From Campylobacterota bacterium (GTDB lineage: Bacteria; Campylobacterota; Campylobacteria; Campylobacterales; SZUA-545): a stretch of DNA of 5,782 bases. Both the position numbers and the translations under genes were made by a program. Positions 1-5,782 of this stretch are shown here, piece after piece. Location of the stretch: contig JAUPLZ010000052.1 in the NCBI GenBank assembly GCA_030836705.1, forward strand, positions 1 through 5,782, read 5' to 3'. Position 1 is the stretch's first letter; each line of letters starts with the position of its first letter. The notes beneath the pieces were generated by a model. It saw nothing but the letters and a program-made list of their open reading frames with translations, did no database searches and had not been told where the DNA came from.

Positions 1-2227
1 TTCTTAGGATAGATGCAAAAAGCATTATCATGAGTACAAATCCAATGATTAAATAAAAAGGAGCCAATCTCTCAAAAATATTAAATTTATTAAATAGTAT
101 TTCCGCATTGATTATTGACTGGCTTGGAATGACATTTGCGCCATACTCTGATTGGTATTTTTTGATTTCATCAAGAGCTGCGTTTGCACTCTGCCAATCT
201 CCGTTTTGGGAAGCTTTTTGGACTGATTGCACATAGTTCACTATAAGATTTCTTACAATTTGCGAGTTTTGAGCATCAAATCCCTGTATAGCCTCAGCCG
301 GAGTAAACCATCTGGTTTCATTGCTGTTCATTTGCGGGAAAATTTTAAAAACATCGGCATTAAAAACCATATAAGCGATGTTTGCTTTTTCATCAGCTTT
401 TATAAGCTCTTTATCAAACTTATCTCTGTCTAATGATTTTTTTCTGTTTGCCGTTTCGGCTTGTGAAGATAGTTTGTATGCGATGCCTTGTTGTGTGTTT
501 ACAAAAAAATCGGCAAAAGAGACATATTTATCGCCTTCTGATACTCCTAAAAGTCTATTGATTTCAGGATGAGAGACTTTTATCATCTTTTTTGTCTGCC
601 ACTCCTGCGGGAAAGCTATCATGCCCAACACCGCTTGGTTTGCGTTGTTGCCGTCAATCGTATAGCCTCTATAAAGCTTGTTTACAATCTCCATAGAAAG
701 AGTGTCTATTGGTTTGATTCTGCCTTGAACATCTTGAACCAATAGGCTAGAAAAACCATTTGCGTGTTCTTTGTTGATATCAGATGCAGCAAGCGGAGCG
801 CTCGTAAAGAGCAGGGCGAGAGTAGTCAAAGCCGCTGCCGTTCTTGCGTTGTTAATAGAAGCGGCTATTTTTCTAAATCTTCCTTCTTTTGCAAGCATTA
901 TCCAAATAAGCCCGACAATCATAAGAAAGTATCCGATATATGTCGGTATAAGACCTGGGTCATTTGAGACAGAAAGTACTGTTCCTTGTTCGTCTTGATC
1001 ATAAGACGACTGATAAAATCTATATCCGCCGTAAACTAAAATATTGTTCATGTAGATATGAAACGGCATTTTTACTCCATTTTTTTCATCAATTACGGTT
1101 ACAAAACTCTCATAAGATGACGGTGACATAGAGCCTGGATATCTATCAAGTACAAATTTGTCTAGCTTGATAGAAAACGGCAGTTCTATATTTTTTGCAC
1201 CATAAGAGAATTCAACTTTTGTATCTCCGAAAGTAGCGGTTTTTTCATCGCCTAGCATGCTGCTTGAGCCGTAAACGGTAAGGTTTTTGGTTTCGTTATT
1301 AAATGAGATAGAAGAGGCTAGGGCGGATATGCCTGTTTTTTCCTTGACGCCTATTATCTCTTTTGAAGCTTTTGGTATAAAATCCTGTAGTGCTAAAGTA
1401 ATGTTGCCTATGCCGTAAAGATAAGCTTTTTCGATGGCAAAAGCCGAATCTTTTGCAAAGCCTCCGGTGCTCTTATCTTGCATAGAAAGCCACTTCATTT
1501 CATGCGGCGCTTTTGTAGTTAATTTGCCGTTTTCTATATCTATCACCAGACCCAAATCATGCTCTATATGCTGTGGTCCAAAATATATAGCAAGCCCTGC
1601 TATATCTGCGTGAGAGCCGTAAAATATATCTATTTTTTCAGGTTGTCCGCCGGATATAGAAGCAAGAAGGCTGATAAAAGGCAATCCGTCGTCGGTTGGT
1701 TTTACAATTTCAGCGGCATTTTGAAAAAAGTCGGCATATTTTATCGCCACTTCTCCTTTTGGAGTCGATATTGCAAGCTCAAAATCATTGCTTGTAAGCG
1801 CCGAAAGTACAACCTGTTTTGAAGCTTCATAAACCTTGCCGTCTTGATAAACTTTGGCTTGAACAAAAGTATCGCTTGAAGTTATTGTGTTTGTCGTATC
1901 GCCGTTTCTTATGTGCATCATGCCTTCATAGCCTGCATATCTAGTAAGCGCAGCGCCTGCAATAATAAAAATTATTGAGATATGAAAAGCAAAAAGGGAT
2001 AACTTCTCTTTTTTGTACATTTTGTACTTAAAAATATTGCCTATGAGATTTACAGCCGAAAGAGCTATGAGAATCTCAAACCACAGCGCATTATAAATAA
2101 GCGCTTTTGCACCTTGCGTGCCAAAATCATTTTCTATAAAAGTCGCCGCACCTGATGCAAATGCAATAAGCAAAAACAAAATAGCGGTAAATTTCATAGA
2201 AAACAATATATCAAGAATTTTTTTCAT
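1..2227 (-). CDS. ccsBA: Cytochrome c synthase CcsBA (ResB-CcsA fusion), 3' end outside the window
   Basis: Membrane protein of the System II cytochrome c maturation pathway. It carries heme across the inner membrane and attaches it to the CXXCH motifs of apocytochromes c. The reading frame is open for 742 codons from the ATG at 2227 and runs off the window edge. Visible order: membrane segments at about residues 13-31, 46-66 and 78-95, then a long extracytoplasmic ResB/CcsB domain (about 96-425). That domain ends in the family hallmark 'YRFYQSSYD' near residue 401, followed shortly by 'VSNDPG'. Next come membrane segments at about 428-445 and 461-480, a second extracytoplasmic stretch containing 'LLVQDVQGRIKP' (about 484-715), and a further membrane segment at the edge. 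H82 in the third segment fits the transmembrane heme-ligand histidine known in Helicobacter CcsBA. The CcsA part with the WWD motif and the remaining heme histidines must lie beyond position 1, so the fusion is inferred from layout; full members are usually 900-1,100 residues. The start is supported by GAGG 9 bases upstream. The apocytochrome served (general or nitrite-reductase specific) cannot be told here. Confidence 0.93.
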   Translation of the reverse strand, partial: MKKILDILFSMKFTAILFLLIAFASGAATFIENDFGTQGAKALIYNALWFEILIALSAVNLIGNIFKYKMYKKEKLSLFAFHISIIFIIAGAALTRYAGYEGMMHIRNGDTTNTITSSDTFVQAKVYQDGKVYEASKQVVLSALTSNDFELAISTPKGEVAIKYADFFQNAAEIVKPTDDGLPFISLLASISGGQPEKIDIFYGSHADIAGLAIYFGPQHIEHDLGLVIDIENGKLTTKAPHEMKWLSMQDKSTGGFAKDSAFAIEKAYLYGIGNITLALQDFIPKASKEIIGVKEKTGISALASSISFNNETKNLTVYGSSSMLGDEKTATFGDTKVEFSYGAKNIELPFSIKLDKFVLDRYPGSMSPSSYESFVTVIDEKNGVKMPFHIYMNNILVYGGYRFYQSSYDQDEQGTVLSVSNDPGLIPTYIGYFLMIVGLIWIMLAKEGRFRKIAASINNARTAAALTTLALLFTSAPLAASDINKEHANGFSSLLVQDVQGRIKPIDTLSMEIVNKLYRGYTIDGNNANQAVLGMIAFPQEWQTKKMIKVSHPEINRLLGVSEGDKYVSFADFFVNTQQGIAYKLSSQAETANRKKSLDRDKFDKELIKADEKANIAYMVFNADVFKIFPQMNSNETRWFTPAEAIQGFDAQNSQIVRNLIVNYVQSVQKASQNGDWQSANAALDEIKKYQSEYGANVIPSQSIINAEILFNKFNIFERLAPFYLIIGFVLMIMLFASILR

Positions 2228-2232
2228 AAGAA

Positions 2233-2240
2233 TTTTCCTC
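2233..2240 (-). promoter_or_regulatory. Ribosome binding site of ccsBA
   Basis: GAGGAAAA on the minus strand, with GAGG ending 9 bases before the ATG at 2227. It is the strongest well-placed Shine-Dalgarno match in the window and fixes the start. It also places that start just before the first hydrophobic segment, as expected for this protein family. Confidence 0.75.
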
Positions 2241-2261
2241 AATTAAGATAAATTTTCTCTC

Positions 2262-2270
2262 ATTATAACA
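2262..2270 (-). promoter_or_regulatory. Extended -10 promoter for ccsBA (sigma-70 type)
   Basis: The minus strand reads TTTGTTATAAT, which contains a perfect TATAAT preceded by TGn. This is the extended -10 arrangement typical of housekeeping promoters in Campylobacter and Helicobacter, where a -35 box is often absent. No convincing TTGACA occurs at the usual distance; the hexamer 17 bases upstream is TGAGTT. The predicted transcript start is near 2255, giving a 5' leader of about 28 bases that contains the ribosome binding site. The site lies in the only sizeable gap in the window (2228-2311), between hypA and ccsBA. It suggests that ccsBA is transcribed independently of the hydrogenase genes. 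The rest of the gap holds no clear terminator, so read-through from hypA is also possible. Confidence 0.6.
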
Positions 2271-2311
2271 AAGCCGCGCTTATTAACTCATTTTTTGATT
2301 AAAATTTGGGT

Positions 2312-2656
2312 CTAAATTGTGAGTTCAAGGTTCAAAAGTTGCAAATCTTCACCGTCGATTACTTTGATGTCGGTGCTTTTGCATGCTGGGCAGATAAATT
2401 CATTTTTTTCTATCTCGCTTTGAGTGTTGCATTTATTACAATTAATTATAATTTTTTGTATCTGTATGACAAATTCGCTTTTTTCGCAAATCGTGTTTTC
2501 TTTGAATGTATCAAATGCCGCTTGTAAAAGATGCGGTTCGACTCCGCTTAGGACGCCTATTTTTACCGTTACTCTGCTCACCTCTTTTGCGTTGTTGCTT
2601 TTTGCGTGCTCTTCACACATGTCAAGAAGAGATTGGACTATGCTATATTCATGCAT
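2312..2656 (-). CDS. hypA: Hydrogenase nickel incorporation protein HypA
   Basis: A 114-residue nickel metallochaperone. With HypB it delivers nickel to the precursor of the NiFe-hydrogenase large subunit in the cytoplasm; in some Helicobacter it also serves urease. The N-terminus is 'MHEYSIVQSLL', where the MHE start is the known nickel-binding motif (H2, with E3 nearby). Zinc-site cysteines are C73, C76, C89 and C92, arranged as two CxxC pairs (CNKC and CPAC). Length is normal for the family (about 113-118). The frame can be extended upstream to an ATG at 2701, but the Ni-binding motif requires a free N-terminus at MHE. AAAAAGG lies 7 bases before this ATG, so 2656 is chosen. The start overlaps the end of hypX by 8 bases, pointing to translational coupling. 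HypA is the last gene of the maturation cluster here. Confidence 0.97.
   Translation of the reverse strand: MHEYSIVQSLLDMCEEHAKSNNAKEVSRVTVKIGVLSGVEPHLLQAAFDTFKENTICEKSEFVIQIQKIIINCNKCNTQSEIEKNEFICPACKSTDIKVIDGEDLQLLNLELTI
2649..2656 (-). promoter_or_regulatory. hypX stop / hypA start overlap (coupling site)
   Basis: The minus strand reads ATGCATGA: the hypA ATG (2656-2654) lies just before the hypX TGA (2651-2649), in a different frame. With AAAAAGG 7 bases upstream of the ATG inside hypX, this arrangement fits re-initiation by ribosomes finishing hypX and helps decide the hypA start. Confidence 0.6.
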
Positions 2657-4328
2657 CTTTAAACCTTTTTGGTGTTTGGGTCTGGCAGAGTTTGTGGACA
2701 AATTCGTATCTTAGTTTGTGAAAAAGAGAATTTTCATCATAAAAACTATCGTACGATTTTTTTAGCTCCTCTTCTTTGTAAGAATCTATCGATTTTTCAA
2801 GTTCGTCGTTTTTTAGCTTCTCTCTCTTTTTTAATAACAAATCATGGTAGTCTTCGCTTTTTGCCAATTCACTGCAAAACTCTTGAAGCTCTTTTGTAAA
2901 TTTGTCTATATTTTCATCAAAAACCTCATCGACTAGCTTTATTCTCTTGGCTTCTTGCGCTCCGATTGGCATGCACTTTTGCATAAGCTCGTCTGCTTTT
3001 TCGGCTCCTATTTTTTTTGGCAATGTATATGTCCAATACTCGCTTCCAAAAAGCCCAAGATTCATATAGTGCGGATTAAGAACCGTTCCGTCTTTGGCTA
3101 CTACAAAATCACAAGCGCCAGCCAAAGAAACGCCGCCGGCTCCGGCACCGCCTCTTAAAGCCGAAACGGTGATGATGTTTGTAGAAAAAATTATAGTTCT
3201 TGCAAGTTCATTCATAGAGTGCAGATTGGACCAGCCATCTTCTGCTTTTTTCTTGGAATCTTCCATGATATTCAGATGTATACCATTGCAAAAAAAATCC
3301 TCACCGCCCATCAAAACCAAAACCTTAATATCTCTCTCTATCACTGATTCTATGGCATATTTGAGTCTTACGCACTGATGTGCGCTCATGGCGCCATTGT
3401 GAAATTCAAAATAAAGATAACCGACGCTATCTTTTTCTTCAAAAAAAATCTCTTTAAATGTCTCTCTTTTTTCTTCTAGTATCAGCGGTATTCTGTTTTC
3501 CCTTACTCCCAAAAGCTTCTCTTTTAAAACAAAAGCCGCAGGAAGTTTTATCATTTTTTCCTTCTCTTTCATATGGCTTATCCAAAGTGCGCCGTCTATC
3601 GTACCGACACAAACGGCACCGTCTCTTTTGGCTAAAATTTCTTTCGGATTGCCTCTTAAAAATTCCTCTTTTTGCGCTCCAAAAAGATAGCATTCGACTC
3701 CAAAAAACTCATCAAGTACACCGGGAAAACTATCGGAAGCATAGATTTTTTTTATGATTTCATCGGTTGTCTCTTTTTGCCACTCTATTTTCCGCTCATT
3801 TTGAGTCATAAAAGGATGCGCTCTTCCTTTTATCTCCTTGTCGGCGTAGTCAAGTTTTTTTGGCGTAAAATCTTTGTTTTCTAGATTTTTTAGCGCATTT
3901 TTTAGCGCTTTTGATGCGGCGGTTGCCACTTCATGTCTATAAATAGAAGCTTTTGGCGCGCTTCTCATTGCAAACTCTTCGCTTGCAAAAATATCTCCGC
4001 CGTCTAAAATATCGTTCGCTTTTATGATGGTTACGCCCCATATTTGTTTTTTTTCCAAAATAGCCCAATCGAGTGAATAAGCCCCTCTATCGCCCATGAT
4101 CCCCGGATGAATTATAAAGGTCGGTTTGTTTTCCCAGATGGTTTTTGGAAGCTTTTTTTTAAGATACGGACAGACGATAACATCGGGATTGAAATCTTGA
4201 ATTTTTTTTTGCATCTCGTTTTCGCTTGCCGCATAAATCACAGCCGGCGAATGCCCCAGCTCTTTTAAATCAACAAAAATCCTTTGAGAGAGCGAGTTAA
4301 AAGCGCTAACAATAAGCAAGATTCTCAT
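2649..4328 (-). CDS. hypX: HypX (HoxX), CO-producing NiFe-hydrogenase maturation factor
   Basis: A 559-residue cytoplasmic two-domain enzyme. In characterised relatives (Aquifex, Ralstonia), the N-terminal formyltransferase-like domain moves the formyl group of N10-formyl-tetrahydrofolate to coenzyme A. The C-terminal enoyl-CoA hydratase/isomerase-like domain then decarbonylates formyl-CoA to CO, the active-site iron ligand. Seen here: 'HPGIMGDRG' (H74-G82) and 'ILDGGDI' (107-113, with D109 at the formyltransferase Asp position), both in the first domain. The second domain, from about residue 300, has 'CNGIHLN' (347-353), the glycine-rich oxyanion region 'GGAGAGG' (393-399) and the HypX signature 'LNPHYMNLGLFGSEYWTY' (417-434). 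A charged helical tail follows (about 470-559). Length is normal (about 540-600). The canonical formyltransferase N-x-H asparagine is I72 here. The ATG follows the hypE stop directly, and the only Shine-Dalgarno-like element is GGA 8 bases upstream, so translation probably depends on coupling. Confidence 0.95.
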   Translation of the reverse strand: MRILLIVSAFNSLSQRIFVDLKELGHSPAVIYAASENEMQKKIQDFNPDVIVCPYLKKKLPKTIWENKPTFIIHPGIMGDRGAYSLDWAILEKKQIWGVTIIKANDILDGGDIFASEEFAMRSAPKASIYRHEVATAASKALKNALKNLENKDFTPKKLDYADKEIKGRAHPFMTQNERKIEWQKETTDEIIKKIYASDSFPGVLDEFFGVECYLFGAQKEEFLRGNPKEILAKRDGAVCVGTIDGALWISHMKEKEKMIKLPAAFVLKEKLLGVRENRIPLILEEKRETFKEIFFEEKDSVGYLYFEFHNGAMSAHQCVRLKYAIESVIERDIKVLVLMGGEDFFCNGIHLNIMEDSKKKAEDGWSNLHSMNELARTIIFSTNIITVSALRGGAGAGGVSLAGACDFVVAKDGTVLNPHYMNLGLFGSEYWTYTLPKKIGAEKADELMQKCMPIGAQEAKRIKLVDEVFDENIDKFTKELQEFCSELAKSEDYHDLLLKKREKLKNDELEKSIDSYKEEELKKSYDSFYDENSLFHKLRYEFVHKLCQTQTPKRFKDA

Positions 4329-4331
4329 TTA
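4326..4331 (-). promoter_or_regulatory. hypE stop / hypX start junction TAAATG
   Basis: The hypE TAA (4331-4329) is followed with no spacer by the hypX ATG (4328-4326). Only a weak GGA, 8 bases before the ATG, could act as a ribosome binding site, so hypX translation is probably coupled to hypE. This supports a single polycistronic hypE-hypX-hypA message. Confidence 0.6.
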
Positions 4332-5321
4332 GCAAATCCGCGGCAAAAGCTCGCCTGTCGGCATATCCAAAAATCTTTTGCTTCCCCATTCATTGTTAAG
4401 TACGACTTTTTGGCTGTATTCATTGCTTACTTTTGCGATAATTTGCGCATTTTTGCAAATCTCAAACTTTTTTAATATTTCTAGCGCTTTTTGAGCATCT
4501 TCTTTTTTTACTGCAAGCGCAAATGTTCCCTCGTTTGCCAGATTGTACGCCTCAAATCCAAGAAGCTCGCAAATCCCTTGAACCTCTTTGCTAATCGGCA
4601 CCGCTTTTTCTTCAACCTCTATGCAGATATTTGATTGTTTTGCCCATTCGTTTAGCACGGCACTTAGTCCGCCTCTTGTCGCATCTCTCATAGCGGTTAT
4701 TTTTATGTCATTTTTTATCAGCTCTTCTACCACAAGCCACAAAGAGGCGCAATCGCTTTGAAGTGCGCTTTTTATATCAATTCCTTCTCTTTGAGCGAAA
4801 ATACAAGCGCCGTGCCTGCCTATGTCGCCTGAAACTATTATCAAATCATCGGTTGAAATTGAGTTTGACGATATGTTTTGCATCTCTACTTCGCCGATTC
4901 CGGTCGTATTGATAAAAATCCCGTCAAGAGCGTTTTTTGGCACTACTTTTGTATCGCCCGTTATGATTTGTGCGCCGTTAATGCAAAGCTCTTTTTTCAT
5001 TGAGAGTACTATTTTTTCAAGCGATTCGACGCTAAATCCTTCTTCAATGATAAAAGAGCAGGTTAGATATTTTGGTCTAGCTCCCATCATGGCAAGGTCG
5101 TTGCATGTTCCGCAAACCGCCAGCTTGCCGATGTCCCCGCCGTTAAAAAAAATAGGCTTTACCGTAAAGCTATCGGTAGTAACCGCCATAGAACCGATGA
5201 TAGCGGAATCCTCGCATTTTAAAAGAGTGGGGTTGCCAAAATGCTCAAAGAATATCTTTTTTATAAGCTCGTTGTTTTCCTCACCGCCGTTGCCTTGAGA
5301 GAGTGTTATAGTTTTAGTCAT
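4329..5321 (-). CDS. hypE: Hydrogenase maturation protein HypE (carbamoyl dehydratase)
   Basis: A 330-residue cytoplasmic enzyme of the PurM/AIR-synthase-like ATP-binding family. Its C-terminal cysteine is carbamoylated by HypF, then dehydrated with ATP to a thiocyanate. The cyanide goes to iron on the HypC-HypD scaffold to form the Fe-CN ligands of NiFe-hydrogenase. Numbering from the ATG at 5321: 'SQGNGG' (8-13), 'TTDSFTVKP' (48-56), 'GDIGKLAVCGTCNDLAMMGA' (62-81), 'GDTKV' (122-126), 'GDIGRHG' (165-171), 'MRDATRGGL' (211-219), 'NLANEG' (260-265). It ends in the diagnostic 'PRIC' tail with the reactive C330. Length is typical (about 330-350). The frame also has in-frame starts at GTG 5339 and ATG 5333. 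I prefer 5321 because family members begin a few residues before the 'ITL..G.GG' motif, although the ribosome binding site is weak at all three. The gene abuts hypX. HypC, HypD and HypF are not in the window. Confidence 0.97.
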   Translation of the reverse strand: MTKTITLSQGNGGEENNELIKKIFFEHFGNPTLLKCEDSAIIGSMAVTTDSFTVKPIFFNGGDIGKLAVCGTCNDLAMMGARPKYLTCSFIIEEGFSVESLEKIVLSMKKELCINGAQIITGDTKVVPKNALDGIFINTTGIGEVEMQNISSNSISTDDLIIVSGDIGRHGACIFAQREGIDIKSALQSDCASLWLVVEELIKNDIKITAMRDATRGGLSAVLNEWAKQSNICIEVEEKAVPISKEVQGICELLGFEAYNLANEGTFALAVKKEDAQKALEILKKFEICKNAQIIAKVSNEYSQKVVLNNEWGSKRFLDMPTGELLPRIC

Positions 5322-5359
5322 CTGTCTTTTCATCCGCACTTTTTATTTTTCTACTCACT

Positions 5360-5782
5360 TTACTCCCCCTCTAATAACTTTTTAAACTCATCTTTATTTA
5401 GCAATACCGTCAAATGTTTACTTGCATAGATTTGGTTATTGTCCTTTGGCAAGGTAAGTTCTACCAAAGCCTTGCTTTTGTCTTTACAAAGGATGATGCC
5501 CACCGTCGGGTTTTCATCGTCTGTTTTTTCAAATCTATCAAAATAGTTTACATACATCATCATCTGCCCTATATCTTGATGTTTGAGTTCGCCGATTTTA
5601 AGGTCAAGCACTACAAAGCATTTCAAAAAACGGTTGTAAAATACCAAATCAACTGCAAAATGTTTCTCATCTATAGTGATTCGTTTTTGACGGGCTACGA
5701 AAGTAAATCCTTTTCCAAGTTCAAGTAAAAAATGCTCTAGCTTATCTATGAGTTTTTGTTCTAGCTCACTTTCACTATAACT
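5360..5782 (-). CDS. DUF1016 (YhcG-like) PD-(D/E)XK nuclease-family protein, C-terminal part only
   Basis: The last 140 codons of a larger gene; the frame is open to the window edge, so the true start lies upstream. An internal ATG at 5647 exists but would cut through the conserved fold. The sequence fits the DUF1016 C-terminal domain closely: 'YSESELEQKLIDKLEHFLLE', then 'GKGFTFVARQKRI', 'HFAVDLVFYNR', 'CFVVLDLKIGEL', 'HQDIGQMMMYV', 'NPTVGIILC' and 'ASKHLTVLL'. Within the fragment, D45, the D60-L-K62 pair and Q73 fit the PD-(D/E)XK metal-binding core, so the active site looks intact. DUF1016 proteins are predicted nucleases often found in accessory regions and near restriction-modification genes; the biological role is not established. 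The gene ends 38 bases before hypE on the same strand, so it may share a transcript with the hyp genes. No restriction or toxin partner is visible in the window. Confidence 0.88.
   Translation of the reverse strand, partial: SYSESELEQKLIDKLEHFLLELGKGFTFVARQKRITIDEKHFAVDLVFYNRFLKCFVVLDLKIGELKHQDIGQMMMYVNYFDRFEKTDDENPTVGIILCKDKSKALVELTLPKDNNQIYASKHLTVLLNKDEFKKLLEGE

Noticed and set aside
784..847. Signal-peptide-like hydrophobic stretch inside CcsBA (about residues 461-480, ending in APLAAS) as the start of a separate exported protein
   Set aside because: The frame is continuous through the region with no stop, start signal or ribosome binding site. An internal membrane segment at this place is expected in fused CcsBA proteins.
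1..2226. Plus-strand open frames opposite ccsBA (for example 227-433, 771-998, 1559-1822)
   Set aside because: All are short, lack family motifs and lie opposite a continuous 742-codon frame with clear CcsB features.
2271..2281. Small inverted repeat AAGC-GCG-GCTT (minus strand) downstream of hypA as a terminator
   Set aside because: The stem is only 4 base pairs, there is no T run after it, and it falls in the promoter spacer of ccsBA.
2657..2701. Upstream ATG that would add 15 residues to HypA
   Set aside because: HypA needs its N-terminal MHE for nickel binding. The ATG at 2656 has a well-spaced ribosome binding site, and the extension would lie inside the hypX coding sequence.
4822..5298. 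158-codon open frame on the plus strand
   Set aside because: It lies entirely opposite hypE, whose protein has clear family motifs along its whole length. The plus-strand translation shows no recognisable domain, so it is an antisense shadow.
5322..5339. Alternative hypE starts at GTG 5339 and ATG 5333
   Set aside because: They add only 2 to 6 residues with no better ribosome binding site and move the start further from the conserved N-terminal motif than is usual. They cannot be fully excluded.
5360..5647. A complete 95-codon gene starting at ATG 5647
   Set aside because: The same frame stays open to the window edge, and the upstream residues are conserved parts of the DUF1016 domain, including the D45 metal-site position. 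The ATG is internal.

Overview
The window reads as part of an AT-rich bacterial chromosome, most likely a Campylobacterota (Epsilonproteobacteria) member of the free-living, sulfur- or hydrogen-oxidising kind. The evidence is a ResB/CcsA-type fused cytochrome c synthase (CcsBA), HypA/HypE proteins of the type seen in that group, AT-rich lysine-heavy coding sequence, and a TGnTATAAT promoter without a clear -35 box. The genus cannot be fixed from this sequence.

Every supportable gene lies on the minus strand, so transcription runs from high to low coordinates. At the upstream edge (5360-5782) is the C-terminal part of a DUF1016/YhcG-family PD-(D/E)XK nuclease-like protein. It is followed 38 bases later by a compact NiFe-hydrogenase maturation cluster: hypE (4329-5321), hypX/hoxX (2649-4328) and hypA (2312-2656). 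hypE and hypX abut without a gap (TAAATG) and hypX and hypA overlap by 8 bases, so the three are almost certainly one translationally coupled transcript. After an 84-base gap that carries an extended -10 promoter and a good ribosome binding site comes ccsBA (1-2227), whose C-terminal CcsA part lies outside the window.

Functionally, HypE makes the cyanide ligands of the NiFe active site from a carbamoylated C-terminal cysteine. HypX makes the CO ligand from formyl-tetrahydrofolate by way of formyl-CoA, a route known from hydrogenases matured in the presence of oxygen. HypA, with its zinc site, helps deliver nickel. HypB, HypC, HypD and HypF are not in the window and must be encoded elsewhere. 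CcsBA exports heme and attaches it to c-type cytochromes on the outer face of the membrane. It has its own promoter and need not belong to the hydrogenase operon.

The two points most worth a second look are HypX placed between hypE and hypA, which suggests a hydrogenase assembled under (micro)oxic conditions, and the DUF1016 nuclease gene directly upstream of hypE where other hyp genes would be expected. I see no RNA genes, CRISPR arrays, insertion sequences or clear terminators. No wholly new system is evident.
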